Source: Chryseobacterium indicum
Lineage (GTDB): Bacteria > Bacteroidota > Bacteroidia > Flavobacteriales > Weeksellaceae
Direction of reading: 5' to 3'
NCBI RefSeq assembly: GCF_021504595.1
Contig: NZ_JACSGT010000001.1
Location: 2,666,001-2,730,000, forward strand
Length of the DNA stretch: 64,000 nucleotides
Positions 8,533-16,159 of this stretch are shown here, piece after piece. The notes beneath the pieces are model-generated. The model saw nothing but the letters and a program-made list of their open reading frames with translations, was not told the origin of the DNA and made no database searches. Within the stretch, counting starts at the first letter, position 1, and each line of letters begins with the position of its first letter. A program made the translations under genes and the position numbers.

Positions 8533-8622
8533 ATGCCAAGCGGAAAGAAAAGAAAAAGACACAAGGTTGCAACTCATAAGAGAAAGAAAAGAAGAAGAGC
8601 GAACAGACATAAGAAGAAATAA
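8533..8622 (+). CDS. 29-residue highly basic conserved peptide
   Basis: ATG at 8533 opens a 29-codon frame starting MPSGKKRKRHKVATHKRKKR and ending in RHKKK before TAA at 8620. More than half of the residues are Lys, Arg or His. I recall near-identical peptides between HU and RNase G genes in many Bacteroidota, usually annotated hypothetical. Composition suggests RNA or ribosome binding, like a small ribosomal protein or nucleic-acid chaperone, but no function is established from this sequence. It lies 42 nt after the HU stop with no terminator between, and a strong hairpin follows 30 nt after its stop, so it is probably co-transcribed with HU. Confidence 0.8.
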   Translation: MPSGKKRKRHKVATHKRKKRRRANRHKKK

Positions 8623-8652
8623 TCTCTTTTTCTCGAGATTTACAATATAAAG

Positions 8653-8700
8653 ATATAGTTGGTGATTTTAAATTTTAAAGCCTCACCGACTATATTTTGT
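8653..8700 (+). terminator. Rho-independent terminator after HU and the basic peptide
   Basis: A 13-bp imperfect stem (ATATAGTTGGTGA pairing with TCACCGACTATAT) with a 17-nt loop is followed by TTTTGTTTT. Confidence 0.75.
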
Positions 8701-8855
8701 TTTGCAACTATAAGATGTTTAAGGAAAAGAACGTTTTATATTTTATCAGAAAAATTAGCATTCATTCAAATGTTATGCGTAACTTAAGGTTAAAATTCAT
8801 CTGATGAAAAAAACACTCTTTTCCTACAATCTTAACAATTTTATCTTACAACAAA

Positions 8856-10415
8856 ATGAAGAAAGAACTAATAGTTTCGCATGAGGATGATCTTACAAAG
8901 ATTGCACTGCTGGAAGACGGAAGACTATGTGAACTTCATGAGCAAGAGGACAAAAGCGATTTTATAGTTGGAGATTTGTTTGTTGGGAAAGTAAAAAAGC
9001 TGGCTCCTAACCTGAATGCAGCTTTCGTAAACATAGGATACGAAAAGGATGCCTTTTTGCATTATCAGGATCTGGGACCGCAATATCTCACGTACAGAAA
9101 ATTTTTACGGGATACGATTTCCAAGAAACAAAATACTTCAAGCTTAAAAAATTTCGAGATACAGCCCGAAATAGACAAAAACGGAACGGTAGACAAGGTA
9201 ATCGCGAAAGACGATCTTGTCCTGCTGCAGATTACCAAAGAACCGATCTCTACGAAAGGACCGAGAATTTCCACTCAGGTTTCTTTAACAGGGAGATTTC
9301 TGGTACTCATCCCTTTCGATAACAAGGTTTCGATTTCCAAGAAAGTAAAAAGTTCCGAAGAAAAAGAGAGACTGAGAACGTTAATCGAAAGCATCAAGCC
9401 TGAAGGTTTCGGGGTTATTATAAGAACCGTAGCCGAAGGTAAAAAAGTTGCAGACCTGCACAATGATATGAATCAGCTGATCCAGAAGTGGGAAACAACT
9501 TTCAAAAATATACAGAAAAATAAAGTTCCGTCACGAGTTTTAAGCGAAGACGATAAAGCTTCAGCTATTTTAAGAGACAACTTCAACCAGGATTTCGTGA
9601 GCATTACCTGCGACGACGAACAGATGGTGGAAGAAATGAAAAACTACCTTGAAGTAATCGCTCCGGAAAGGAAAAACATTGTCCATTTTTACGATTCTCA
9701 TATTCCTCTTCTGGAATATTATAATGTTGAAAAACAGCTCAAACAAAGCTTTGGAAAACACGTCAATATCCCAAGCTCAAAAGGTGCTTATCTGGTAATA
9801 GAACACACAGAAGCACTTCACGTAGTGGACGTAAACTCCGGAAATAATATCACAACCGGAACTGCCGTAAACAAAGAACACGCCTTAAAGGTGAATAAAA
9901 TGGCAGCAACCGAGATTGCAAGACAACTGCGTCTCCGTGATATGGGTGGAATTATTGTGATCGATTTTATCGACATGCCCAACGCAGACCACAGAAGAGA
10001 TCTGTATGAACATCTGAAAGAAGAAATGAAACGCGATAAAGCCCGCCATAAGATTCTTCCGCCGAGTAAATTCGGACTGATACAGATTACCAGACAAAGA
10101 AACCGTCCGGAAAAACAGATCGACACCAAAGAAGAAAACCCGAATAAAGACGGAGAAATTGCAGCTCCGATCGTTATTGTGGAAAGAATGGGAGAAACCC
10201 TGAGAACCATTATGCAGAAGGAAAAAGGAAAACTTTACCTTCACGTACATCCGTTTGTGGAAGCTTACCTTACGAAAGGGATCAAAAGCATCCAGATGAA
10301 ATGGTTTATGAAATACAAAAAGTGGGTAACCGTTATTCCAAGGGATTCTTTTAAATATTTAGAATACAGAATTTACAATTCCAATAAAGAAGAATTGATA
10401 GGATATTCTAATTAA
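8856..10415 (+). CDS. rng: Ribonuclease G (RNase E/G family)
   Basis: This 519-residue endoribonuclease cleaves single-stranded 5'-monophosphorylated RNA and probably matures 16S rRNA. Residues ~38-125 form the S1 RNA-binding domain (VGDLFVGKVKKLAPNLNAAF). The catalytic core keeps the metal-binding acids Asp325 in HVVDVNSGNN and Asp370 in VIDFIDM. The first domain contains the RNase H-like and 5'-sensor segments (QVSLTGRFLVLIPF). Length equals RNase G rather than RNase E, which would carry a long C-terminal scaffold. It stands alone between two hairpin terminators, and the 230-nt upstream gap contains no other gene. The call is firm. Confidence 0.95.
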   Translation: MKKELIVSHEDDLTKIALLEDGRLCELHEQEDKSDFIVGDLFVGKVKKLAPNLNAAFVNIGYEKDAFLHYQDLGPQYLTYRKFLRDTISKKQNTSSLKNFEIQPEIDKNGTVDKVIAKDDLVLLQITKEPISTKGPRISTQVSLTGRFLVLIPFDNKVSISKKVKSSEEKERLRTLIESIKPEGFGVIIRTVAEGKKVADLHNDMNQLIQKWETTFKNIQKNKVPSRVLSEDDKASAILRDNFNQDFVSITCDDEQMVEEMKNYLEVIAPERKNIVHFYDSHIPLLEYYNVEKQLKQSFGKHVNIPSSKGAYLVIEHTEALHVVDVNSGNNITTGTAVNKEHALKVNKMAATEIARQLRLRDMGGIIVIDFIDMPNADHRRDLYEHLKEEMKRDKARHKILPPSKFGLIQITRQRNRPEKQIDTKEENPNKDGEIAAPIVIVERMGETLRTIMQKEKGKLYLHVHPFVEAYLTKGIKSIQMKWFMKYKKWVTVIPRDSFKYLEYRIYNSNKEELIGYSN

Positions 10416-10429
10416 TACAGGAAAAACTT

Positions 10430-10462
10430 AAAATCTCCATATTATTTTATGGAGATTTTTTA
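10430..10462 (+). terminator. Rho-independent terminator after rng
   Basis: An 11-bp stem (AAAATCTCCAT / ATGGAGATTTT) with an 8-nt AT loop is followed by a T run. Confidence 0.8.
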
Positions 10463-10517
10463 TTTTTACAAGTAATCTGTATTTCATAGCTCTTATTATA
10501 CAAACTGATACCTGAAA

Positions 10518-11420
10518 ATGAAAAGTATTTTCTCCTTACTCTTATTATTGTGTTTCTTCATTGCTTTTGGGCAGAAAGAGGATTCTGTTGCAATAAGCAA
10601 AATACTTAAAATTGAAGATTCTTTACTGAATAAAATTATTTCTGAAACTGACAGCACTTCCATAAATTCAAAAACTATTATTCACATTCAAAATGAAATT
10701 CTTTTAAAATACAATCAATTTATTGCAGCTTATCCGAATTCTGAATATTTATTTACTGCATTTTTAGGCAAAGCATCGAAGGAGCAAAGTCTTAAACAAT
10801 TTAATCGTGCAAAAATATCTTATCTGAAACTTTTAAATTATTTTAAACAAAACAAAAACTTAAAAGATCCCTTTGTAGGAATACCATATTCTGAAGACAA
10901 TCAGTTTTTATATGAACTCTACAAAAAACTGGCTTATCTTGAGATGATTCAAAAAAATTACAGGGAAGCCATACAATATCTTAATTTAGCCCAAAATAAT
11001 CCGGTAAGAATATCCTGCGGAAACGGACTATTTTCAGAAATAGCTTATATTGCACACCTATATTCTGAATGCTATTCCAATCTTCATGAAGACGAAAAAA
11101 TATGTGACGTTCTGATTCCGATAGCCGCTATTCCAATGGTTCACGAAAACTCCCCTACCGTTACAATGCTGTATGAAACTCTTTCCAAAAAATATACAAA
11201 AAAGGAACTTAAAAAACTCTTTAAAAAATCTTTTAAAACACTTTACTCCAAACAAGGCGTGATAAATACTATAGAAAACACCATTTATTACGTAAAGTTT
11301 ATGGATAGAGATGTCATTTTATACGATCTAAATTTTAAAAATTTATCCAAAAGAGATACAAAGAAAAGACTGAATAAAATTTTACATTTTTCAAAGTTTT
11401 ACACACTATTATCAAAATGA
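10518..11420 (+). CDS. Exported TPR-like protein of unknown function
   Basis: The 300-residue protein begins with a clear signal peptide (LLLLLCFFIAFGQ, cleavage after about residue 19). The rest is Lys/Leu-rich and helical, with spaced Tyr/Ala/Leu patterns of TPR-type repeats (for example residues 90-170, AYLEMIQKNYREAIQYLNLA). I do not recognise a specific family; a periplasmic scaffolding or assembly role would be a guess. Its stop overlaps the start of the OsmC gene by 4 nt, so the two are translationally coupled. Codon use is AT-richer than in the neighbouring rng gene. Confidence 0.7.
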   Translation: MKSIFSLLLLLCFFIAFGQKEDSVAISKILKIEDSLLNKIISETDSTSINSKTIIHIQNEILLKYNQFIAAYPNSEYLFTAFLGKASKEQSLKQFNRAKISYLKLLNYFKQNKNLKDPFVGIPYSEDNQFLYELYKKLAYLEMIQKNYREAIQYLNLAQNNPVRISCGNGLFSEIAYIAHLYSECYSNLHEDEKICDVLIPIAAIPMVHENSPTVTMLYETLSKKYTKKELKKLFKKSFKTLYSKQGVINTIENTIYYVKFMDRDVILYDLNFKNLSKRDTKKRLNKILHFSKFYTLLSK

Positions 11421-11884
11421 AAAATCACCATTATAAAATCACAGTTTGCTGGACGGGAAACAAAGGGAAAGGAACCAGTTCTTACAGAGAATACGAAAGA
11501 AGCCATGACATCTCTGCAGAGAATAAGGCAATAATCCAAGCTTCATCCGATCCGTCCTTTCGCGGAGACAAAACAAAATACAATCCGGAAGAGATATTTC
11601 TTTCCTCAATTTCCTCATGCCATATGCTCTGGTATCTTCATTTTTGTTCCGAAGAAGGGATTATTGTAACGGAGTATACAGATTTTGCTACAGGCATCAT
11701 GACGGAACTGGAAAACGGAAGCGGACATTTCACGGAAGTCATTCTCCATCCTGAAATCACGGTTTCAGACGAATCGATGATAGAAAAAGCCAAAGAACTT
11801 CACCAAAAAGCAAACAAATTCTGCTTCATTGCCAATTCTGTAAATTTTCCGGTAAAACATATCCCCAAAGTGTTAGTTAAATAA
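11417..11884 (+). CDS. OsmC-family peroxiredoxin-like protein
   Basis: This 155-residue protein matches OsmC/Ohr-like thiol peroxidases. It has NPEEIFLSSISSCHMLWYL with the first redox Cys on the long central helix, and NKFCFIANSV with the second Cys near the C-terminus. OsmC-type proteins reduce organic hydroperoxides using this Cys pair. Length is typical (about 140-155). It overlaps the upstream TPR-like gene by 4 nt (ATGA), so it is probably expressed from that promoter. The family call is firm; the physiological substrate is not known from sequence. The gene is followed by about 320 nt of AT-rich DNA with no recognisable gene. Confidence 0.88.
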   Translation: MKNHHYKITVCWTGNKGKGTSSYREYERSHDISAENKAIIQASSDPSFRGDKTKYNPEEIFLSSISSCHMLWYLHFCSEEGIIVTEYTDFATGIMTELENGSGHFTEVILHPEITVSDESMIEKAKELHQKANKFCFIANSVNFPVKHIPKVLVK

Positions 11885-12204
11885 TTTTTTAATCTAAATC
11901 AGTATTCGAAAATCCTTATAAATACGGACATTTATTCGCAATAACTCTAAAAATAGAATTAAAAATTCCAATTACAGAGAGTTATTTATCAAATTATCAT
12001 AAAAAATTAAATTATTTTGAATATTTATTTGGAATATCAATATATTTTTAACTATATTTAATAAAAATTCAGGTTTAATTAATTCCAACAAAACAAGACA
12101 TAATAAAATAACAATTAATAATCTTCCACAACCTATGCTGTAATCCGAAGTATTTTTACTTCTTCAGAACAAATTAAGATTTTGCGACAACTGATACTTG
12201 AGAT

Positions 12205-12351
12205 CCGGAAAATGATAATTCACAATTAATCAGCAACGGATTTAGAAGTAAAGACCTCTCTGAAATTTTTTATAAGTAATAAAGCACGGTAGAAACACAC
12301 AGAAAAAAAATTCTTTATCTAAATGAAATTCGGCAGTAAGCTGTAAAATAG
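12205..12351 (+). pseudogene. Relic of a LuxR-type helix-turn-helix gene
   Basis: One frame reads LISNGFRSKDLSEIFYK, two stop codons, then STVETHRKKILYLNEIRQ, a stop and AVK before a final stop at 12349. The pattern (LI..G...K.(I/L)(A/S)E...S..TVETHRK.I) is that of a LuxR/GerE DNA-binding helix-turn-helix. Three internal stops and no upstream open frame show that it is a decayed fragment. It lies in an otherwise empty 600-nt stretch (11885-12486) at the outer edge of the toxin locus. Confidence 0.45.
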
Positions 12352-12395
12352 TATGCAATCGCAAAGTAATAACAGCTCTATTTCATTACCAAAAC

Positions 12396-12430
12396 AAGAA
12401 TCCGCCTCAAAAGAGCCGGATTCTTTATTA
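12396..12430. terminator. Hairpin next to the boundary repeat, copy A
   Basis: A perfect 9-bp stem (AAGAATCCG / CGGATTCTT) with a 12-nt loop precedes a TTATTATT run. It occupies the place held by the ACCCACCGC hairpins beside boundary-repeat copies B and C. Confidence 0.6.
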
Positions 12431-12448
12431 TTGAGCTTTTTTGTACAT

Positions 12449-12480
12449 ATTGCTCACGGATTACAAATCTGCGAGATCAG
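12449..12480. repeat. Toxin-locus boundary repeat, copy A
   Basis: About 32 nt related to ATTGCTCACGGATTACAAAT plus CTGCGAGATCAG. It contains the small dyad GGATTaca..AATC and ends 6 nt before the stop codon of the orphan immunity-like gene. Copies B (14390) and C (16122) occupy the same position relative to other small minus-strand genes. Confidence 0.75.
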
Positions 12481-12486
12481 ATTATT

Positions 12487-12975
12487 TTACCATACTTTTA
12501 TTATACCTTTTTGTTTTGCAGCTCCTTCTATTTCAATCCTAATGGTATCTTTTAAATATGGTTGTTTTAAATATCCCCACACAGCATCAGAACTGTCCAA
12601 TTTCTCTTTATCTTCAGGGAAAATATTTAATATAACAGAATCTTTTTTATTCCTTTCATAACTCAAATTGTATGGATATTTAGTATAAGTATCAATTCTT
12701 GTATCTTCCATAGAGTGATAACCATATCTAAATCCTTTTTCAATATAGGGTTTAAAATAAAATCCTTTTAAATTTGCAGAATCCACGATTTTATAATTCA
12801 AGTCTTTTACAAAGACTTTTCTTTGTTTTGATTCCCGAATAAGATCAGTTCCAATCCTATACTTCCATTTTTGATAACCGTACCAGCCAACAAATGAAGA
12901 AAAAATTCCGAATGCATAGTAAAAAAATACACAAAGTATAATAACGCCCGTAAAAATAAAAATTACTCTTTTCAT
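12487..12975 (-). CDS. Membrane-anchored hypothetical protein, probable orphan immunity protein
   Basis: The 162-residue protein has one N-terminal hydrophobic helix (about 3-25) and a soluble tail rich in Tyr, Lys and Asp; no known family is recognised. Its 3' end abuts boundary repeat A exactly as the immunity-like gene of the intact RHS locus abuts copy C, so it is probably an immunity gene left behind when its toxin tip was lost. The IS3-type element begins 36 nt upstream of its start and replaces whatever toxin sequence once preceded it. Function is inference from position only; the protein itself gives no family clue. Confidence 0.5.
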   Translation of the reverse strand: MKRVIFIFTGVIILCVFFYYAFGIFSSFVGWYGYQKWKYRIGTDLIRESKQRKVFVKDLNYKIVDSANLKGFYFKPYIEKGFRYGYHSMEDTRIDTYTKYPYNLSYERNKKDSVILNIFPEDKEKLDSSDAVWGYLKQPYLKDTIRIEIEGAAKQKGIIKVW

Positions 12976-13077
12976 AACTATTGAGTTTTATTTCTGTCCA
13001 CAACATTAGAGTGTAAGTCTCCCCGAACGTTGGACAGAATTATACCCTCATTTTGTTTTGTAAAACTATAAAATATT

Positions 13078-13969
13078 TCATTCTGTTGTTGGTGTTGTAA
13101 AACTTTGTTGAAAAAGGAAAACTCGCCAACACAAGATTCCAATATCGAGTTTTCTCCTTTTCAACAAATACTGCATTGGGGATAGATTTCCTAAAATTTC
13201 ATGAGGCCTTTCGTTATTGTAATGTTCCAGCCATTCTGCTGTGATTTCACGGACTTCAATTAGGTTACTAAAGATCCTTGCATCCAGAACCTCTGCTCTA
13301 TAACTTCTGTAAACCTTTCAATAAAAGCGTTTTGAACATGTTTTCCGGGTTGGATGTATCTGATTTCAATTCTGTGCTTGTGACTCCAGTTCGTGAAAGT
13401 AGAACTAGTAAACTCGGGACCATTATCAGTTCGAATTGCTTTTGGCTTTCCTCTCTCTTTTACAATCCACTCTAATAGATCGGTCATGTGCATAACCCCA
13501 ATGGAAAGTCCGATCTCAATCCAAATGGCTTCCCTGTTCTAATCATCAATAATATTAAAGGTTCGGAATCTTCTCGAATTGAATAACACATCACTAATAA
13601 AATCCATACTCCAAACTTCATTGTAATGACTCGGAACTTCCAGATTTTGACGTCTCTTGAAGCGAGTCTTCTTCTGCGTTTTCTCAAAAGATTCAGTCCC
13701 AATTTTTTGTAAACCCTATAAACTTTCTTGTGATTCCATCCAAATCCCTGATTCCTGAGACTATGAAACAGCTTCTTAAATCCATAGCTGGGATGTTTCT
13801 CGGAAAGCTGGTTCAGGCAATCAATGACCTTTGTATCATCTTTTCTTTTGGGATGATAGTAATAGCTGCTTCGCTCCAAATCCAAAGATTTACATGCCTG
13901 CCGGATGTTCATCGGATATTCTGAAACCAGATAAGCAACCACTTCCCGTTTTTTGGCAGGCTTCACCAC
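13078..13969 (-). pseudogene. IS3-family transposase orfB, broken by frameshifts and a stop
   Basis: The frame opens with a helix-turn-helix-like segment (MNIRQACKSLDLERSSYYYH) and HTH_21-type residues, then shifts near 13690. The following frame carries the rve integrase core (EVWSMDFISD, TDNGPEF, with the DDE acids) but has an in-frame TAG at 13539-13541 where DD(Y/F)NRE is expected. A second 1-nt loss near 13310 separates IERF from RSYRAEVLDARIF. The last frame runs through WLEHYNNERPHE to a TGA at 13078. Three independent lesions show that no active DDE transposase can be made. Confidence 0.85.
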
Positions 13970-14220
13970 TTTTTTGAGAGTACGTCTTTCAGTGCTTCAT
14001 GTTCCAAACTAAGGTTGGCAAACATCTTCTTCAAGCGATTGTTCTCAGATTCCAGTTCCTTGATTTTCTGTAGTTCTTTTGTAGAAAGTTTCTTTTTCCA
14101 ATCGTGCAAATTTTGGTAGTGGAAACCGTATTTTCGAGATAATTCTTTTGCGGTCTGTCCTGATTCATACTCTTTCAAAATTGCCAATATTTGGCTGTCT
14201 GTAAATTTGCTCGTTCTCAT
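13963..14220 (-). CDS. IS3-family transposase orfA
   Basis: This 85-residue protein is a typical IS3 OrfA: an N-terminal helix-turn-helix (FTDSQILAILKEYESGQTAK then YGFHYQNLHDWKKK) and a C-terminal leucine-zipper-like coiled coil (LESENNRLKKMFANLSLEHE). OrfA binds the IS ends and, by programmed -1 frameshifting, is fused to OrfB. The sequence most resembles the IS407 group. OrfA looks intact but orfB is not, so the element can move only if helped by a functional copy elsewhere. Confidence 0.88.
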   Translation of the reverse strand: MRTSKFTDSQILAILKEYESGQTAKELSRKYGFHYQNLHDWKKKLSTKELQKIKELESENNRLKKMFANLSLEHEALKDVLSKKW

Positions 14221-14291
14221 AGCCTAAAATTAATTGTTTTTTCTCGTTAATCTTAGGGTTATAAATTGTCCAGTTTTTAGGGAGACTTACA

Positions 14292-14353
14292 ATAAAATGC
14301 TTACTACTAAAAAATTTAAAGACTTCTTTAATAATAATGTAGCAACACTATAA
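14292..14353 (+). pseudogene. 3' end of a truncated XRE-family regulator gene, copy 1
   Basis: The frame reads MLTTKKFKDFFNNNVATL then TAA at 14351. This is the conserved C-terminus of flavobacterial XRE regulators ending KKFKDFFQKNVAAL, and is homologous to the longer tail at 15801-16048. Everything upstream has been replaced by the IS, whose right end is at 14291. Confidence 0.7.
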
Positions 14354-14360
14354 AACACAA

Positions 14361-14386
14361 AACCCACCGCAATGCGGTGGGTTCTT
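14361..14386. terminator. Hairpin terminator beside boundary repeat, copy B
   Basis: A stem AACCCACCGC / GCGGTGGGTT with a 2-4 nt loop follows the XRE tail stop. The same hairpin recurs at 16093, with almost identical flanks. Confidence 0.8.
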
Positions 14387-14389
14387 ATT

Positions 14390-14420
14390 ATTGCTCACGG
14401 ATTACAAATCCGCGAGAGTG
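14390..14420. repeat. Toxin-locus boundary repeat, copy B
   Basis: ATTGCTCACGGATTACAAAT followed by CCGCGAGAGTG. On the minus strand it contains the perfect dyad CGGATTTGTAATCCG. Together with the preceding hairpin and the end of the XRE gene it forms a block of about 66 nt shared with copy C. Confidence 0.8.
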
Positions 14421-14422
14421 GG

Positions 14423-14712
14423 TCAGTTAGCTTTATCAGTTAGCATATAAGAAACAACTAACATAAATAACATTATTAATGAAAATATTATTGAACCAAG
14501 AAAAATATATAATTTATGTAAGGAATATTAAATACTTTAAATTTTTTCTTTACTACTAAAATTAGTACAACCAAATTTAGGATTATACATATAGAAAATA
14601 CTGCTTTTACAAAAGTATTAAACTCATAAGTCAAGAAAAATAAAATGATAACTATAAATGATAGTATTTGGGAAAATATTATTAGATTATGGCTTAATGA
14701 TTTTTTGAACAT
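14423..14712 (-). pseudogene. Frameshifted small membrane immunity-like gene
   Basis: The open frame from 14712 encodes 74 residues with two or three hydrophobic helices and stops at 14488. Restoring one base near 14495 continues it as FSLIMLFMLVVSYMLTDKAN with a stop at 14423, another membrane helix. The repaired stop would lie right at boundary repeat B, just as the stops of the other two immunity-like genes lie beside copies A and C, which supports a real 1-nt deletion. The start overlaps the end of the displaced RHS tip by 26 nt. The protein is most likely the cognate membrane immunity factor of that lipase-like tip; that pairing is inference. Confidence 0.55.
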
Positions 14713-15800
14713 CTTTTATTATTTGCTGTTTAACAATATCTGTGTTATCAATCTCTGAGTGTGTGGTGTTTGGAACAAGAACATTTTTGATAGTGGTCAC
14801 TTTGTTTCCTTTTTCTGCTTGTATCTTCGTTCCACCCAAAAGCGACAAAATATTTTTTTGATAATAATTATCACTAGATTCAACGTTTTGAGATATTTCA
14901 TTATCTGCTTTTCCTAATGGATCCGAAATATCTATGGTATAAGTTTTATTAATCTTTATATCTTTATTATCTTGACTTACATTTACAACATTATCACCAC
15001 CCATACTATGTCCCGCCAAAATAAGCTTACCATTAGGACTTACCTTTCTAAAATCTTTTATAGATGCAGAAATATCATCTGGTGTCCTAGAATTCATTGA
15101 AGGATCAAAAACAACAACTTGAGTATCTTTACTATTTTTATAAATATCCCTTAGAGCACCTGTAAAACTAGATTTATCATCATGCTGTGTTTGTGTTTTT
15201 CCAGGATCAGGATTACCTCCTTGCCAACCTCTAACAGCTATAATCAAATTTTTGGTTCCCTTGTTAATTTCAACAGGTTCCAAACCTTCTAATTCTCTTG
15301 CATCAATAATTCTGTTACCACTAAAAGCATAAGGCGTCCAAGTATTATATTTTTCAGCAAGAGGATCAATATTAAAGAACCTTCCTACATCCGGCATGTA
15401 GTTTCTCCACTTAAACGAGTAAAAACCAGTCTCTTGTAGCTCTTGTTACTGAAACTTATAATTCTTATATGAACTTGATCCAAAGAATGAATTTCCACTT
15501 TTTAGGTGATTCATACCAAAAGGATAATAATCATTGGCGTCCACAATTTCAAGAGCGCCTGCGCTGTTTCTTCCGAAACTTACCCTCGTATTTCCCAAAT
15601 GATCTTTTTACTGGTAAATATACTGATCTTTTTTGTAATCATAAAATCCTTCTGCGGTTGGGAAAAACTCTAAGTCAGGAGTTTTCAAGATGTCAAGTGT
15701 ACCTACAGGTCCAAAATTTGTGACTTCATCAGGACTAAATGCCTGCATTTCCATAGCCCTGCTTTGGGGAGCCATCATCATCATGGCTTCCATCGGAGGA
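14687..15800 (-). pseudogene. Displaced RHS C-terminal tip with lipase-like toxin domain, interrupted by two nonsense codons
   Basis: The frame begins at DPPMEAMM-equivalent sequence and is about 90% identical to residues ~810-960 of the intact RHS protein at 16573-20283. Two in-frame stops interrupt it: TAA at 15608-15610 (TAC in the intact copy, after YIYQ) and TAA at 15446-15448 (within YKF-Q-stop-QELQ, where the intact copy has YKYNGKELQ). After the RHS core end (DPLAEKY) the sequence diverges into a 220-residue domain with LILAGHSMGGDNVV, a lipase-type nucleophile elbow, and a later His in NTTHSEID. The last open part (MPDVGRFF onwards, 14687-15397) could still be translated if a start existed. 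It has no signal peptide or N-terminal RHS shell, so it is an orphan cassette. Confidence 0.8.
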
Positions 15801-16048
15801 TTCCTGTTGATAAATTGGTTTTTGTCGCTAAACATTTCGGGATTGCCGTAGATGATATTATTTTCTTCAATGAAAAAAACAATGTTCCCAATGAGGTTTC
15901 TATGGAAGATACCGCAGTTCTGGAACAGTTAAAACTTATCAATGAACTTGATGCCGAAGAAAAAAACATTCTTCTAAAACTAATCGAAACTTTCGTTTCT
16001 AAAAAACGATTTAAAGATTATCTACAGAAAAATATTGCTACGCTATAG
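15801..16048 (+). pseudogene. 3' part of an XRE-family regulator gene, copy 2
   Basis: From about 15801 the plus strand encodes PVDKLVFVAKHFGIAVDDII and continues through EQLKLINELDAEEKNILLKL to RFKDYLQKNIATL, stop at 16046. This is the last ~82 residues of a flavobacterial XRE regulator: the end of its helix-turn-helix domain and the conserved coiled tail. The N-terminal part is missing; it is joined precisely to the broken end of the displaced RHS copy, marking a recombination junction. A hairpin (TTTCGTTTT / AAAACGAAA) follows at 16049-16072. Confidence 0.75.
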
Positions 16049-16092
16049 TTTCGTTTTATATTACAAAACGAAACAACTTTTTAAAACACAAA

Positions 16093-16118
16093 ACCCACCG
16101 CAAAGCGGTGGGTTCTTT
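16093..16118. terminator. Hairpin terminator beside boundary repeat, copy C
   Basis: A stem ACCCACCGC / GCGGTGGGT with a 3-nt loop lies between the XRE tail and the immunity-like gene and ends in TTCTTTATT. Both convergent genes could use it. Confidence 0.8.
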
Positions 16119-16121
16119 ATT

Positions 16122-16153
16122 GTTGCTCACGGATTATAAATCCAAGAGATCAG
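16122..16153. repeat. Toxin-locus boundary repeat, copy C
   Basis: GTTGCTCACGGATTATAAAT followed by CCAAGAGATCAG, ending 6 nt before the stop of the immunity-like gene. It has changes relative to copies A and B in both dyad arms but keeps GGATT..AATCC. Confidence 0.75.
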
Positions 16154-16159
16154 TTTTTT

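Larger units (their letters stand above)
13012..14291 (-). mobile_element. Decayed IS3-family (IS407-group-like) insertion sequence
   Basis: A 1280-bp element is bounded by imperfect inverted repeats of about 36 bp, both beginning TGTAAGTCTCCC and continuing with TTGGACA / CTGGACA and a TATAACCC/TATACCC end. It carries orfA and a broken orfB on the minus strand, overlapping by 7 nt as is usual for IS3. No matching target duplication is visible (left flank ...TTAGAG, right flank ATAAAA), which suggests that one side has recombined since insertion. The right end abuts the tail of a truncated XRE regulator gene. Confidence 0.85.

Noticed and set aside
12353..12661. Plus-strand open frame across boundary repeat A
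   Set aside because: It covers a hairpin and a repeat and is antisense to the immunity-like gene; no family resemblance.
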